A stretch of DNA of 64,000 nucleotides from Hyphomicrobiales bacterium (lineage in GTDB: Bacteria > Pseudomonadota > Alphaproteobacteria > Rhizobiales > Rhizobiaceae), in NCBI GenBank assembly GCA_900466945.1, contig UBNV01000010.1:248001-312000 (forward strand). The letters run 5' to 3'. A program made the translations under genes and the position numbers. This document shows, in pieces, positions 1 through 10,899 of this stretch (position 1 is its first letter; each line of letters begins with the position of its first letter). Under the pieces are notes generated by a model. That model searched no databases and was not told the DNA's origin. It worked only from the letters and a program-made list of their open reading frames with translations.

Positions 1-1
1 G

Positions 2-112
2 GCTTCGGTGACGATTCTCTTCGTGGCCATCGCCGCTACCGTCTTCGGCCTGGTGGCGCGCTTCGGCGACCTACCGAAACTGCTCGGGGCGAATGCCGAC
101 GATCGCAGCTGA
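2..112 (+). CDS. C-terminal end of an unidentified membrane protein (partial)
   Basis: The frame is open from the left edge and ends at TGA 110-112, giving the last 36 residues of a protein that starts outside the window. About 20 residues are hydrophobic (TILFVAIAATVFGLVA), followed by a short polar tail. This could be the last membrane helix of a transporter or permease, but the fragment is too short to name a family. The next gene is convergent, and no clear terminator is visible in the 117 bases between them. Confidence 0.45.
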   Translation, partial: ASVTILFVAIAATVFGLVARFGDLPKLLGANADDRS

Positions 113-229
113 TGGACTGATGTCAGCGGTGATCCTGAAAAATCATTGATGACCGGGTTTTGAGCGATCGCCATGGGAAGTTGGTGTTGCCATGGATGAT
201 CGTCGGCACCACCGAGGAGCCGGCTATCC

Positions 230-2365
230 TCAACTGTTTCGCAGGCGACCTTCCAGCAGGTCAAGCACGGAGCGGGCGGCGTCCATCACATTGGTGCCGG
301 GGCCGAAGACGGCGGAGACGCCGCTTGCGAGCAGGAAGTCATAATCCTGGCGCGGAATGACCCCGCCGACGACGACTATCACGTCGTTTGCGCCCTTGGT
401 CCTCAGCGCCTCGACCAGCTGCGGGGCGAGCGTCTTATGGCCGGCGGCGAGGGAAGACATTCCAACGACCTGGACCTTGTTGGCGACGGCAAGATCGGCT
501 GCTTCCTCCGGCGTCTGGAAGAGGGGGCCAGCGACCACATCGAAACCGATATCGCCGAAGGCGGAGGCGATGACCTTCGCGCCGCGATCGTGGCCATCCT
601 GGCCGAGCTTGGCGATCAGGATGCGCGGCTTGGACGCGGCTTTGCCGTAATCCTTGAGGCGGGTCGAGAGCGTCTCCATTTCCGGATCGCCTTCGTAGGC
701 TTTGCCGTAGATGTCATGCACGACTTCGGGGACGGCGACGTGATCGCCGAAGACGGCGCGCATGGCATCCGAGATCTCGCCGACGGTCGCGCGGGCGCGC
801 GCGGCGTCGACGGCCGCTTCTAGAATGTTGCCTTGACCTGTCTTGGCGACCTCGGTCAGCCTGGCGAGCGTTTCGCTGACCCGCTTCGGATCCCGCTGGC
901 GGCGCGTCTGCTCGATGCGCTTGATCTGGGAGAGGCGGACGGCGGTGTTGTCGATCTGGAGGATGTCTATCGGCTCCTCGTTTTCGAGGCGGTACTTGTT
1001 GACCCCAACGATAACCTCTTCGGCGCGGTCGACGGCGGCCTGGCGACGGGTCGCGGCCTCCTCGATCAGGCGCTTCGGCAGGCCGTCATCGACAGCCTTG
1101 GTCATGCCGCCCAGCCGCTCGATCTCCTCGATCAGCGCCCAGGCCTTCTCGGCCATGTCATTGGTCAGGCTCTCGACGTAGTAGGAGCCGGCAAGGGGGT
1201 CGACGACCTTGGTGACGCCGGTTTCGTGCTGCAGGATCAGCTGCGTGTTGCGGGCAATGCGGGCGGAGAATTCCGTCGGTAGCGCAATTGCCTCGTCAAA
1301 GGAGTTTGTGTGCAGCGACTGGGTGCCGCCAAGCACGGCGGACATCGCTTCAAACGCGGTGCGGACGATGTTGTTGTAGGGGTCCTGTTCGGCGAGCGAC
1401 ACGCCCGAGGTCTGGCAATGGGTGCGCAGCATCAGGCTCGACGCCTTCTTCGGCTCGAATTCCTGCATGATGCGGGTCCAGAGCAGGCGGGCGGCGCGCA
1501 GCTTGGCTGCCTCCATGAAGAAGTTCATCCCGATGGCAAAGAAGAAGGACAGGCGGCCGGCAAACTCGTCAACGTTCAGGCCCTTGGCGATGGCGGCACG
1601 GACATACTCGCGACCATCGGCCAGCGTGAATGCCAGCTCCTGCACCAGCGTCGCGCCGGCCTCCTGCATGTGATAGCCGGAGATCGAGATCGAGTTGAAC
1701 TTCGGCATCTCCTTCGCCGTGTATTCGATGATGTCGGCAATGATCCGCATCGAGGGCTCGGGCGGGTAGATATAGGTGTTGCGGACCATGAACTCCTTGA
1801 GGATGTCGTTCTGGATGGTCCCTGACAGCTTGTCGCGCGAGACACCCTGTTCCTCGCCGGTGACGATGAAATTGGCGAGGATCGGGATGACGGCGCCGTT
1901 CATGGTCATCGAGACGGAGATGGCTTCGAGCGGGATACCGTCGAACAGGATCTTCATGTCCTCGACGCTGTCGATCGCCACACCCGCCTTGCCGACATCG
2001 CCCTCGACGCGCGGATGATCCGAGTCATAACCGCGATGGGTGGCGAGATCGAAGGCGACCGAGACGCCCTGCTGGCCGGCGGCAAGCGCCTTGCGGTAGA
2101 AGGCATTGCTCTCCTCCGCCGTTGAAAAACCGGCATATTGTCGGATCGTCCAGGGGCGGCCCGCATACATTGTGGCGCGCGGGCCACGCACAAAGGGGGC
2201 AAAGCCCGGCAGGCTGTCGAGGTGATCGATGCCGGCGATATCGTCCGCCGTATAGAGCGGCTTCACCGGAATGCCTTCGGGCGTCTCCCAGACGAGGCTG
2301 TCGGCCGAACGCTTCAGTTCCTTCTCGGCAAGCGCCTGCCAGTCGGCGATGGTTTTCCTGGTCAT
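230..2365 (-). CDS. bhbA: methylmalonyl-CoA mutase, single-chain B12-dependent
   Basis: Interconverts (R)-methylmalonyl-CoA and succinyl-CoA with adenosylcobalamin, the last step of propionyl-CoA assimilation. The 711-residue chain has an N-terminal TIM-barrel catalytic domain followed by a C-terminal cobalamin domain. DGHDRG at about residues 590-595 carries the cobalt-ligating His 592, and GG near residue 672 belongs to the B12 fold. This is full length for the homodimeric ScpA/BhbA type, so no small subunit is expected. It lies 57 bases downstream of pccA on the same strand, which fits one propionyl-CoA operon. bhbA is the rhizobial name for this gene. Confidence 0.95.
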   Translation of the reverse strand: MTRKTIADWQALAEKELKRSADSLVWETPEGIPVKPLYTADDIAGIDHLDSLPGFAPFVRGPRATMYAGRPWTIRQYAGFSTAEESNAFYRKALAAGQQGVSVAFDLATHRGYDSDHPRVEGDVGKAGVAIDSVEDMKILFDGIPLEAISVSMTMNGAVIPILANFIVTGEEQGVSRDKLSGTIQNDILKEFMVRNTYIYPPEPSMRIIADIIEYTAKEMPKFNSISISGYHMQEAGATLVQELAFTLADGREYVRAAIAKGLNVDEFAGRLSFFFAIGMNFFMEAAKLRAARLLWTRIMQEFEPKKASSLMLRTHCQTSGVSLAEQDPYNNIVRTAFEAMSAVLGGTQSLHTNSFDEAIALPTEFSARIARNTQLILQHETGVTKVVDPLAGSYYVESLTNDMAEKAWALIEEIERLGGMTKAVDDGLPKRLIEEAATRRQAAVDRAEEVIVGVNKYRLENEEPIDILQIDNTAVRLSQIKRIEQTRRQRDPKRVSETLARLTEVAKTGQGNILEAAVDAARARATVGEISDAMRAVFGDHVAVPEVVHDIYGKAYEGDPEMETLSTRLKDYGKAASKPRILIAKLGQDGHDRGAKVIASAFGDIGFDVVAGPLFQTPEEAADLAVANKVQVVGMSSLAAGHKTLAPQLVEALRTKGANDVIVVVGGVIPRQDYDFLLASGVSAVFGPGTNVMDAARSVLDLLEGRLRNS

Positions 2366-2422
2366 CCAGTCTTCTCCCTGCTCCGCATCGACTGCGGGCC
2401 GATCACTTCATGCGCTAGGCGC

Positions 2423-4432
<2,010 letters not shown>

Positions 4433-4500
4433 TTATCTTCTCTCCCTGCCGTTTATCATCCGGTCACAGCCGCCAGACGCTCAAGCGCCATATCTGCCCG

Positions 4501-4914
4501 CTATTCCCGCACCTTCTTCTTCAAGCCCTTGGCCACGCTCTGCTCGTCCTTCACATCGCCGAAGGCTTCCGGGAAGTTCTTGCGGGCCAGCTGCTCGTTG
4601 ATCTTCAGCTTGGCGAAGTAGGATTGCGGATCGAAGCCGCGCTCTGCGGCGATGACTTCGCGGCCGAAGAGGCGACAAAGGCGTTCGCCGTCGAGGTTGC
4701 CGCGCTCGAAAGTTTCGGTGCCGAAAAACTGCCAGAGCGCCTGCATGAAGCCGAGGTCGGCGAGCGCCACCGTCTGGTCCATGGTGCGGTGGCGCGGCCA
4801 ATTGGTCAGCGGCGTCACCTTCGGGTTCGGCCGGCGGATCGTGAATTGCCACTGGGTTCCGGGCAATCCGAGCGGAAAGCCCTGGTGTTTCGGCATCAGC
4901 GGATCTTTTGCCAT
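4501..4914 (-). CDS. small protein of unknown function, paralogue 1, in the propionyl-CoA operon
   Basis: A 137-residue soluble-looking protein I do not recognise. I chose the start at the ATG of MAKDPLMPK because homology to the neighbouring gene begins right after it. It shares with that neighbour KHxGFPxGxPGT, FTIRRxNP, FERGNLDxxRLxxLFGREVI and RKxFPE(A/S)F, so the pair is a tandem duplication. No signal peptide or membrane helix is visible, and the C-terminus is Lys-rich. It sits between pccA and pccB on the same strand, 4 bases after the stop of its paralogue. A role linked to the carboxylase is only inferred from position. Confidence 0.75.
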   Translation of the reverse strand: MAKDPLMPKHQGFPLGLPGTQWQFTIRRPNPKVTPLTNWPRHRTMDQTVALADLGFMQALWQFFGTETFERGNLDGERLCRLFGREVIAAERGFDPQSYFAKLKINEQLARKNFPEAFGDVKDEQSVAKGLKKKVRE

Positions 4915-4918
4915 GGCG

Positions 4919-5296
4919 TTACACCTCGAACACGTCGTCGAAGGATTCGGGGAAGCTCTTGCGCGCCACCTTCTCGTCGATGACGAGCATGGCTTCATAG
5001 GAGAGCGGATCGAAATCCTTGGTGGCGGGGATGACTTCGCGGCCGAAGAGCAGGCTCAGGCGCGCGGCGTCAAGATTGCCGCGCTCGAAGGGCTCCGCGC
5101 CGAAGTGATGCCAGAGCGCATGCAGGAAAGCCGCGTCGATGCGGTGTTCCTTGGTGCCGGGGCGCGCTTTGCGCGGGAAGGCCTTGATGGGGGTGACGCC
5201 GCGCGGATTGGCGCGACGGATGGTGAATTGCACTCCGGTCCCCGGCATGCCGCCGGGGAAACCGCGATGTTTGGTCATGTCGGGCAAGCTCGGCAT
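4919..5296 (-). CDS. small protein of unknown function, paralogue 2, in the propionyl-CoA operon
   Basis: A 125-residue protein clearly related to the gene just downstream over almost its whole length (shared FTIRR, FERGNLD, LFGREVI, ARKxFPE). It starts with ATG behind an AGGAGAG-like ribosome site and lies 9 bases from the stop of the GST gene upstream, so translation is probably coupled. It has many Arg, Phe, Trp and His residues and no cysteines. The function is unknown. Two retained copies with conserved blocks suggest a heteromeric pair rather than redundant copies, but that is inference. Confidence 0.75.
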   Translation of the reverse strand: MPSLPDMTKHRGFPGGMPGTGVQFTIRRANPRGVTPIKAFPRKARPGTKEHRIDAAFLHALWHHFGAEPFERGNLDAARLSLLFGREVIPATKDFDPLSYEAMLVIDEKVARKSFPESFDDVFEV

Positions 5297-5305
5297 GGTC
5301 TCTCC

Positions 5306-6217
5306 TTACGCCGCAGCGATCTTGTCCTGCGTCTTCGTTTCGAAGTCGGAGGCATCGTGGCGTTCATGCAGCTGTTCGGAGAGCGGACCGTTGGTCTTGT
5401 TGACCATGGCGCCGCGCTTCACGCCAGGGCGTGCTGCGAGCTGCTTCGTCCAGCGCTGGACATGTTCGTATTCATCGACGGACAGAAAGGAACCCGCATC
5501 GTCATAGGCGCCGTGCAGGGCGAGACGGCCATACCAAGGCCAGATCGCCATGTCGGCGATGGTGTAGTCCTTGCCGGCCATGAATTCGTTGTCGGCCAGG
5601 TGGCGGTTCAGCACATCCAGCTGGCGCTTTACCTCCATGGCATAGCGGTCGATGGCGTATTGGATCTTCATCGGCGCATAGGAATAGAAATGGCCGAAGC
5701 CGCCGCCGAGGAAGGGGGCCGAACCCATCTGCCAGAACAGCCAGTTCAACGTCTCTGCACGGGTGCGCGGATCGTTGGGCAGGAAGGCGCCGAATTTTTC
5801 GGCGAGATAGGTCATGATCGAGGCGGATTCGAACAGGCGGATCGGTTTGCCGCCATCCTTCGGCGCATGGTCCATCAGCGCCGGGATCTTGGAATTCGGG
5901 TTGACGGCAACGAAGCCGGAGCCGAACTGGTCACCCTTGCCGATATTGATCAGCCAGGCATCGTATTCGGCGCCTTCATGGCCTGCTGCCAGAAGCTCTT
6001 CCAGCAGGATCGTGACCTTCTGGCCGTTCGGGGTGGCCAGCGAATACAGCTGCAGCGGATGTTTGCCGACCTTCAATTCGACGTCCGTCTGTGCGCCTGC
6101 GGTCGGGCGATTGATGCTGGCAAAGGCGCCGCCATTGCCTTGCTCCCAGGTCCAGACCTTCGGGGGCACGTAGCCTGCGGGCAGGTTCTTCTCAGGCGGA
6201 AATTTTTCGTCGCTCAT
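5306..6217 (-). CDS. yghU: YghU-type glutathione S-transferase / disulfide-bond oxidoreductase
   Basis: A 303-residue cytosolic GST-fold protein of the nu/YghU class, which uses two glutathione molecules to reduce disulfides or organic peroxides. I chose the ATG of MSDEKFPPEKNLP because it has a GAAAGGAT ribosome site; an upstream in-frame start would add 22 residues unlike the family. The N-terminal extension PAGYVPPKVWTWE, the SINRPTAGA segment, the thioredoxin-like part (LATPNGQKVTILLEEL) and the helical C-domain fit YghU well. It lies in the propionyl-CoA operon; why a GST is there is not clear from sequence. Confidence 0.88.
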   Translation of the reverse strand: MSDEKFPPEKNLPAGYVPPKVWTWEQGNGGAFASINRPTAGAQTDVELKVGKHPLQLYSLATPNGQKVTILLEELLAAGHEGAEYDAWLINIGKGDQFGSGFVAVNPNSKIPALMDHAPKDGGKPIRLFESASIMTYLAEKFGAFLPNDPRTRAETLNWLFWQMGSAPFLGGGFGHFYSYAPMKIQYAIDRYAMEVKRQLDVLNRHLADNEFMAGKDYTIADMAIWPWYGRLALHGAYDDAGSFLSVDEYEHVQRWTKQLAARPGVKRGAMVNKTNGPLSEQLHERHDASDFETKTQDKIAAA

Positions 6218-6347
6218 GGGGTAGGATCCTTTCTCGTTCAAGGAAGTGCGGAACGCCACACATATAGGCATGTCGTATCGCAATACTTCGATCGAGCTCC
6301 TTTTTGTCCGTCAATTCAAAATAATTCAGCGAATGTTCGGGCGCGCC

Positions 6348-7880
6348 TCACAACGGGATCGTGTCGTGCTTTTTCCAATGGGTGCCGACCTGCTTGTTCC
6401 TGAGGCTGGCGAAAGCCTTGGCAATGCGGCGGCGGGAGGAATGCGGCATGATCACTTCATCGATGAAGCCGCGTTCCGCAGCCTTGAAGGGGTTCGCGAA
6501 GTTGACTTCGTATTCCTTGGTCCGCTCGGCGATCTTCTCGGCATCTCCGAGTTCCGAGCGGTAGAGGATTTCGGCAGCACCTTTCGCGCCCATCACGGCG
6601 ATCTCGGCGGTCGGCCAGGCATAGTTGACGTCGGCGCCGATATGTTTGGAAGCCATGACGTCGTAAGCGCCGCCATAGGCCTTGCGGGTGATCAGGGTCA
6701 CCATCGGCACGGTCGCCTGGCTGTAGGCGAACAAGAGCTTGGCGCCATGCTTGATGACCCCGCCGTATTCCTGGGCGGTGCCGGGCAGGAAGCCGGGCAC
6801 GTCGACCAGCGTCAGGATCGGGATCGAGAAGGCATCGCAGAAGCGGACGAACCGGGCGGCCTTGCGCGATGAATCGATGTCAAGGCAGCCGGCGAGCACC
6901 ATGGGTTGATTGGCGACGACGCCGACCGTCTGGCCCTCCATGCGGATGAAGCCGGTGATGATGTTCTTGGCAAAGGCTTCCTGGATCTCGAAGAAATCGC
7001 CCTCGTCGGCCAGCGCGTAGATCAGCTCCTTCATGTCATAGGGCTTGTTGGAACTGTCCGGGATCAGTGTGTCCAGCCGCATCTCGATGCGGGCCGGGTC
7101 GTCATGGAAGGGGCGGACCGGCGGCTTTTCGCGGTTGTTCAAAGGCAGGAAGTCGAAGAGCAGGCGGACCTGTTCCAGGGCTTCGATGTCGTTCTCATAG
7201 GCGCCATCGGCGACGGAGGATTTCTTTGTGTGCGTCGAGGCGCCGCCCAGTTCCTCTGCCGTCACGATCTCGTTGGTGACGGTCTTCACCACATCTGGGC
7301 CGGTGACGAACATGTAGGATGAATCGCGCACCATGAAGATGAAGTCGGTCATGGCGGGCGAATAGACGGCACCGCCGGCGCATGGGCCCATGATCACGGA
7401 GATCTGCGGGATGACGCCTGACGCATCGACATTGCGCTTGAAGACATCGGCATAACCGGCGAGCGAGGCCACACCTTCCTGGATGCGGGCGCCGCCGGAA
7501 TCGTTGAGGCCGATCACGGGCGCGCCCACCTTCATCGCTATATCCATGATCTTGCAGATCTTCTGGGCATGGGTTTCCGACAGCGAGCCGCCGAGCACGG
7601 TGAAATCCTGGGAGAAGACATAGACCTGGCGGCCGTTGATCGTGCCCCAGCCGGTGACCACGCCATCGCCCGGTACCTTCTGGTCTGCCATGCCGAAATC
7701 GACTGCGCGATGGGTGATATACATGTCGTATTCTTCAAACGAGCCTTCATCGAGCAGGACCTCCACGCGCTCGCGGGCGGTCAGCTTGCCCTTGCCGTGC
7801 TGGGCGGCGATGCGCTTTTCGCCGCCGCCGAGGCGGGCCTCCGCGCGGCGCGCTTCGAGCTGGTCCAGGATCGTCGACAT
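6348..7880 (-). CDS. pccB: propionyl-CoA carboxylase beta subunit (carboxyltransferase)
   Basis: Transfers carboxyl from biotin to propionyl-CoA to give methylmalonyl-CoA, working with PccA. The 510-residue chain has two crotonase-type halves. GGARIQEGV in the N-half and the oxyanion-hole segment [13 protein letters not shown] in the C-half are typical, and the end ([16 protein letters not shown]) is characteristic of PccB. I chose ATG at MSTILDQLE, directly behind GGGAGGAAGC, and rejected an ORF extension of 37 residues into the intergenic region. It is the first gene of the leftward operon and diverges from the PccR-type regulator, so it is probably the main regulated promoter. Confidence 0.95.
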   Translation of the reverse strand: MSTILDQLEARRAEARLGGGEKRIAAQHGKGKLTARERVEVLLDEGSFEEYDMYITHRAVDFGMADQKVPGDGVVTGWGTINGRQVYVFSQDFTVLGGSLSETHAQKICKIMDIAMKVGAPVIGLNDSGGARIQEGVASLAGYADVFKRNVDASGVIPQISVIMGPCAGGAVYSPAMTDFIFMVRDSSYMFVTGPDVVKTVTNEIVTAEELGGASTHTKKSSVADGAYENDIEALEQVRLLFDFLPLNNREKPPVRPFHDDPARIEMRLDTLIPDSSNKPYDMKELIYALADEGDFFEIQEAFAKNIITGFIRMEGQTVGVVANQPMVLAGCLDIDSSRKAARFVRFCDAFSIPILTLVDVPGFLPGTAQEYGGVIKHGAKLLFAYSQATVPMVTLITRKAYGGAYDVMASKHIGADVNYAWPTAEIAVMGAKGAAEILYRSELGDAEKIAERTKEYEVNFANPFKAAERGFIDEVIMPHSSRRRIAKAFASLRNKQVGTHWKKHDTIPL

Positions 7881-7984
7881 GCTTCCTCCCGAATGGTCTT
7901 CTGGCTTCAGAGCCTTGATGTGACACCTATTCCACTGTGCCGCAGAAGAAAACGGTTGAACAGGTGCATCTGTGGATTTATGAA

Positions 7985-8014
7985 TTTGCAAAATGAAAAT
8001 TGCGAATTTGCGAA
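7985..8014 (+). promoter_or_regulatory. candidate PccR operator, three TTTGC(A/G)AA-like half-sites
   Basis: TTTGCAAA at 7985-7992, ATTGCGAA at 7999-8006 and TTTGCGAA at 8007-8014 end right at the regulator start codon in the pccB-pccR divergent gap. TTTGCAAA half-sites are what I recall for PccR of Rhodobacter sphaeroides. The arrangement suggests autorepression and possibly control of pccB. Binding is inferred. Confidence 0.55.
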
Positions 8015-9424
8015 ATGGCCATCGGGAAACTCTTCATCGGCCGCAAGGTCCGCGACATCCGCCAGGCGAACGGGGCCACCCAGGCGCAGTTTGCCGATAT
8101 GGTCGGCATTTCGACCAGCTATCTCAACCAGATTGAAAACAACCAGCGCCCGGTCTCGGCCTCGGTGCTGCTGTCGCTGGCGGAAAAGTTCGGCATCGAT
8201 ATCACCGAGCTTTCCTCGGGCCAGAACGACCGGCTCCTCTCGGCGCTGACGGAGGCGCTCTCCGATCCGCTGTTCGAGACCTATTCGCCGAGCCTGCAGG
8301 AGTTGAAGCTCGTCACCCAGAATGCCCCCGGCTTTGCCCATGCGCTGATTGCCGCCCATCAGGCCTACAGGCGTGGCAATGAGCAGCTGGCCAGCCTCGA
8401 CGACCGGCTGGGGGCCGCCCCCAGCCAGGAAGTGACGCCGTATGACGAGGTGCGCGACTTCTTCCACTTCGTCGACAATTACATCCACGATCTCGACCTC
8501 GCCGCCGAGCAACTGGCTATCGAACTGAAGCTCGGGGATGGGGAGAATTACGCAGCACTTTCAGGCCATCTCGAAGCGCGGCATGGCGTGCGCGTCGTGC
8601 GCGGCGAGGCGGGCGACGAGGCGATCCGCCGCTTCGATCCGGTGGGACGCATCCTGACCGTCAGCCGCTATGCGAGCGCCCCGACCCGCGATTTCCAGAT
8701 CGCCATACAGATTGCGCAGCTCGCGGCCGCCACCAAGATCGATCAGGTGCTGAAACAGGCGAATTTCCGCAGTGAAGAGGCGGTCGAGATCTGTCGCATG
8801 GGGCTCCACAACTACTTCGCCGGCGCGCTGATCCTGCCCTATCGCAGCTTTCTCACTGCCGCCCGAGACCTGCGCCACGATATCGAGCTGCTCGCCGCCC
8901 GTTTCGAGGCCTCGCTCGAACAGGTCTGCCACCGTCTCTCGACGCTGCAGCGGCCGGGCCTCAAGGGCGTGCCGATCTTCTTTGCCCGCATCGACCGGGC
9001 CGGCAATATCACCAAGCGCCACAGCGCTGCCCGCCTGCAATTCGCCCGCTTCGGGGCTGCCTGTCCGCTGTGGAACGCCCATCAGGCCTTCGAGACGCCC
9101 GGCCGGATCATCCGCCAGACGGCGGAAACGCCCGATGGCGTGCGCTATCTCTGCATCGCCACCCAGGTGTCAAAAGGCTCCGCCGGCTTCCGCGCCGCCA
9201 ATCCGCGCTATGCGCTCGCGCTCGGCTGCGAGATCTCCTATGCCGGCGCCTTTGTCTATGCCGACGACCTCGACCTCTCCAACCGCGGCGCCTTCGACCC
9301 GATCGGCATCTCCTGCCGCATCTGCGAGCGGGTCAAATGCACCAGCCGCGCCGTGCCGCCGCTGAAGCGGAAGCTGGTGGTAGATCATCGGGTGCGGAAC
9401 CCGATGCCGTATGAGATTGAGTAG
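8015..9424 (+). CDS. pccR: short-chain fatty acyl-CoA regulator, PccR/ScfR type (XRE family)
   Basis: A 469-residue regulator expected to sense propionyl-CoA or methylmalonyl-CoA level and control the divergent pcc operon. An N-terminal XRE helix-turn-helix (about residues 8-62, with [18 protein letters not shown]) is followed by an IrrE/ImmA-like middle part and the ScfR C-terminal domain. That domain contains CRICERVKC with Cys near 434, 437 and 442, which looks like a metal or ligand site. I chose ATG 8015 (MAIGKLFIG) over a TTG 15 bases upstream because the family starts there. The divergent position next to pccB matches the known PccR arrangement. Confidence 0.88.
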   Translation: MAIGKLFIGRKVRDIRQANGATQAQFADMVGISTSYLNQIENNQRPVSASVLLSLAEKFGIDITELSSGQNDRLLSALTEALSDPLFETYSPSLQELKLVTQNAPGFAHALIAAHQAYRRGNEQLASLDDRLGAAPSQEVTPYDEVRDFFHFVDNYIHDLDLAAEQLAIELKLGDGENYAALSGHLEARHGVRVVRGEAGDEAIRRFDPVGRILTVSRYASAPTRDFQIAIQIAQLAAATKIDQVLKQANFRSEEAVEICRMGLHNYFAGALILPYRSFLTAARDLRHDIELLAARFEASLEQVCHRLSTLQRPGLKGVPIFFARIDRAGNITKRHSAARLQFARFGAACPLWNAHQAFETPGRIIRQTAETPDGVRYLCIATQVSKGSAGFRAANPRYALALGCEISYAGAFVYADDLDLSNRGAFDPIGISCRICERVKCTSRAVPPLKRKLVVDHRVRNPMPYEIE

Positions 9425-9586
9425 GGGTATTTCGCCAATTGGAACGATTTGGCCTTTGGGCTGGGCGAATCGGCGGCTGCAATCGATCCTAAGCTGCCAT
9501 TTGGTTCAGCTGCGCGTCGATTTTCAGAGGCCCCAACTGGTGAAATTGCAAAGCTGGTCAACAGGGTAGACGCCCTGATTTATTGA
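9425..9586 (+). pseudogene. coding-like remnant directly after the pccR stop codon
   Basis: The frame of pccR stays open for 53 more codons after its TAG and ends at TGA 9584-9586. The translation has normal protein character (AFGLGESAAAIDPKLPFGSA, then RFSEAPTGEIAKLVNRVDAL) but no start codon with a ribosome site. I do not recognise it. It reads like the C-terminal end of a lost gene. Homology search of these residues would decide whether it is a remnant or chance. Confidence 0.3.
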
Positions 9587-9717
9587 TCGGCCTGTTTTGT
9601 GATGTCGTAAGTGTTGTGCACGCTGTGGATAAGTCGTTTCCGTGTTCATGTGATAGGGAGCGTAACCTAAATTACCTTCATCAAATAGCTATCGCTTCAG
9701 ATGGAGAAAGGTGCAGT

Positions 9718-9825
9718 ATGGGTGAATACATAAATCAGATCGTAGTTGACGCGTCACCGTATGTGGCGTTGATCAGCCTTTACATTCAACTCCACGTTAT
9801 TTTCTATTTTCACGATCGGCGCTAG
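9718..9825 (+). CDS. tiny hydrophobic protein of unknown function (AT-rich islet)
   Basis: ATG 9718 follows GGAGAAAGG at good spacing and opens a 35-residue frame (MGEYINQIVVDASPYVALI, then a hydrophobic SLYIQLHVIFYFH stretch). It could be a single-helix membrane peptide. It lies 10 bases upstream of the next small gene, with similarly low GC, so both may be one transcription unit. A longer frame starting at 9583 exists, but its extra residues look non-coding. Very short proteins are hard to call; the ribosome site is the main support. Confidence 0.4.
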   Translation: MGEYINQIVVDASPYVALISLYIQLHVIFYFHDRR

Positions 9826-9835
9826 GATTGATTCA

Positions 9836-10240
9836 ATGAGCCGAGGGCTAGGGAATGTGGAAAGGCTTGCTCTAGATTATCTGCTGTCAAACTCGTTTAT
9901 GGCGAGGACGGACAGGATAGCATATTCCATATTTTTTCCTGAAAAAAATAATAACCGTTATTTTGACTATGATGATTATTACTATCACGACGAAAGTTTT
10001 TTGACACGGCTGAGTGCCAGTCAAATTTCAAGTGTACGCCGAGCTCTATCTAGTCTTCACAGAAAGGGGTTGGCTTTCAAGACACTCAAGGACAGTCGAT
10101 GCTATGTCTTGTGGGGGTCCAAAGCAACATTCATGTATTATCTGAATGAATATGGATGGATGTACAAATGCCATACTGCCGACAAGCATCCTCTAATCCG
10201 AATAAATTATCACATCCGTCAAGAAGCGTTGGGTGAATAA
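9836..10240 (+). CDS. hypothetical protein with winged-helix-like segment (AT-rich islet)
   Basis: A 134-residue protein with no family I recognise. GC content is roughly 40 percent by eye, against over 60 percent in neighbouring genes, and it uses A/T-ending codons (AAA, AAT, TAT, TTT), which points to recent transfer. The segment NVERLALDYLLSNSF and the later SSVRRALSSLHRKGLAF resemble the helix pattern of a winged-helix DNA-binding domain. A Tyr/Asp-rich insert (FDYDDYYYHDE) lies between them. No partner gene such as a toxin or integrase is recognisable beside it. Confidence 0.6.
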   Translation: MSRGLGNVERLALDYLLSNSFMARTDRIAYSIFFPEKNNNRYFDYDDYYYHDESFLTRLSASQISSVRRALSSLHRKGLAFKTLKDSRCYVLWGSKATFMYYLNEYGWMYKCHTADKHPLIRINYHIRQEALGE

Positions 10241-10409
10241 ATGCGACATGTTCCATGCTTTGAAACTGCCTGATAGGTGACCGTAGATGACGCAGAGCGA
10301 TTGGTCGCTCAGGGTCCCGTGCGGCACACGGTCGCCGTTATCGGTTGCGTTCTGGATGCAGCGGTCATTTTCAAGACTGCGAGCTCCGTTGGTGCAAATG
10401 GAGAGCGTC

Positions 10410-10673
10410 ATGCCGTTCAAAAGAAAGATCCGCAGACAAGGCAACTCGGCTATTCTCGGCATTCCGTCCACACTTCTGCGGCGTTTGAATGTGGAGCCCG
10501 GTGACCTTCTCACACTCGATGTCCAACATGGTGCCTTGATCGGTCCGCCGGTTGGCCGCCCAATCCGACGTTATACCCTGGCCGAACTCTTGGTCGGCGC
10601 GGATCAATTGGCCCAGCTTAACGCTTCTGTCCGCGAGCATATGGACTCACCGTCCGTCGGTCGTGAACTCTAG
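10410..10673 (+). CDS. MazE/AbrB-fold antitoxin-like protein, orphan
   Basis: An 87-residue protein with a SpoVT/AbrB-type swapped-hairpin domain at residues 1-45 (RKIRRQGNSAILGIPSTLL, then LNVEPGDLLTLDV). The tail (RRYTLAELLVGADQLAQLN) matches the part of MazE/ChpS antitoxins that wraps the toxin. I chose ATG 10410 because it has GGAG upstream and fits the family start; longer frames add unrelated residues. Normally a MazF/PemK toxin gene follows, often overlapping. Here the downstream DNA is a decayed hydrolase fragment, so the toxin is missing. Confidence 0.72.
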   Translation: MPFKRKIRRQGNSAILGIPSTLLRRLNVEPGDLLTLDVQHGALIGPPVGRPIRRYTLAELLVGADQLAQLNASVREHMDSPSVGREL

Positions 10674-10683
10674 GCCTCTCCGA

Positions 10684-10815
10684 CGCTACCCAAACAATCG
10701 CTCATCCAGCGCCACAAAGAACGCCTTGACGCTCTCAGGCGCCACATCCTCCAGTGTCGCCGAAGACCCTTTCGGGCTCAGGTCTCGGGTTCGGGTCCTT
10801 GTCAATGCTCGCTGC
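10684..10815 (-). pseudogene. decayed 3' fragment of a 3-hydroxyisobutyryl-CoA hydrolase gene
   Basis: Read on the minus strand this DNA encodes RAASIDKDPNPR and, after a frameshift, SSATLEDVAPESVKAFFVA ending in DERLFG. These match the C-terminus of the intact gene at 12156-13244 (AAIIDKDRNPK, then SPATLENVAPESVEAFFVE and LERLFG). Only about 45 codons remain, with an indel near 10770-10785, and there is no stop or upstream part. It is in the same orientation as the intact gene and lies 1.4 kb from it. Confidence 0.82.
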
Positions 10816-10853
10816 GCGGACTGTTTTCTCGTCTTTCCGCAAGGGTCGATAAA

Positions 10854-10895
10854 AATCATTAGTTTTGACTCATCAAATAGCCTGTGCTAATGATT
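10854..10895 (+). promoter_or_regulatory. promoter and dyad operator of the arsR-type operon
   Basis: TTGACT (10865-10870), a 17-base spacer and TAATGA (10888-10893) form a good sigma-70 promoter just before ATG 10900. A perfect inverted repeat, AATCATTAG (10854-10862) and CTAATGATT (10887-10895) with a 24-base spacer, flanks the -35 and overlaps the -10. This is the expected place for a repressor such as the ArsR protein encoded next. Confidence 0.65.
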
Positions 10896-10899
10896 CCTC

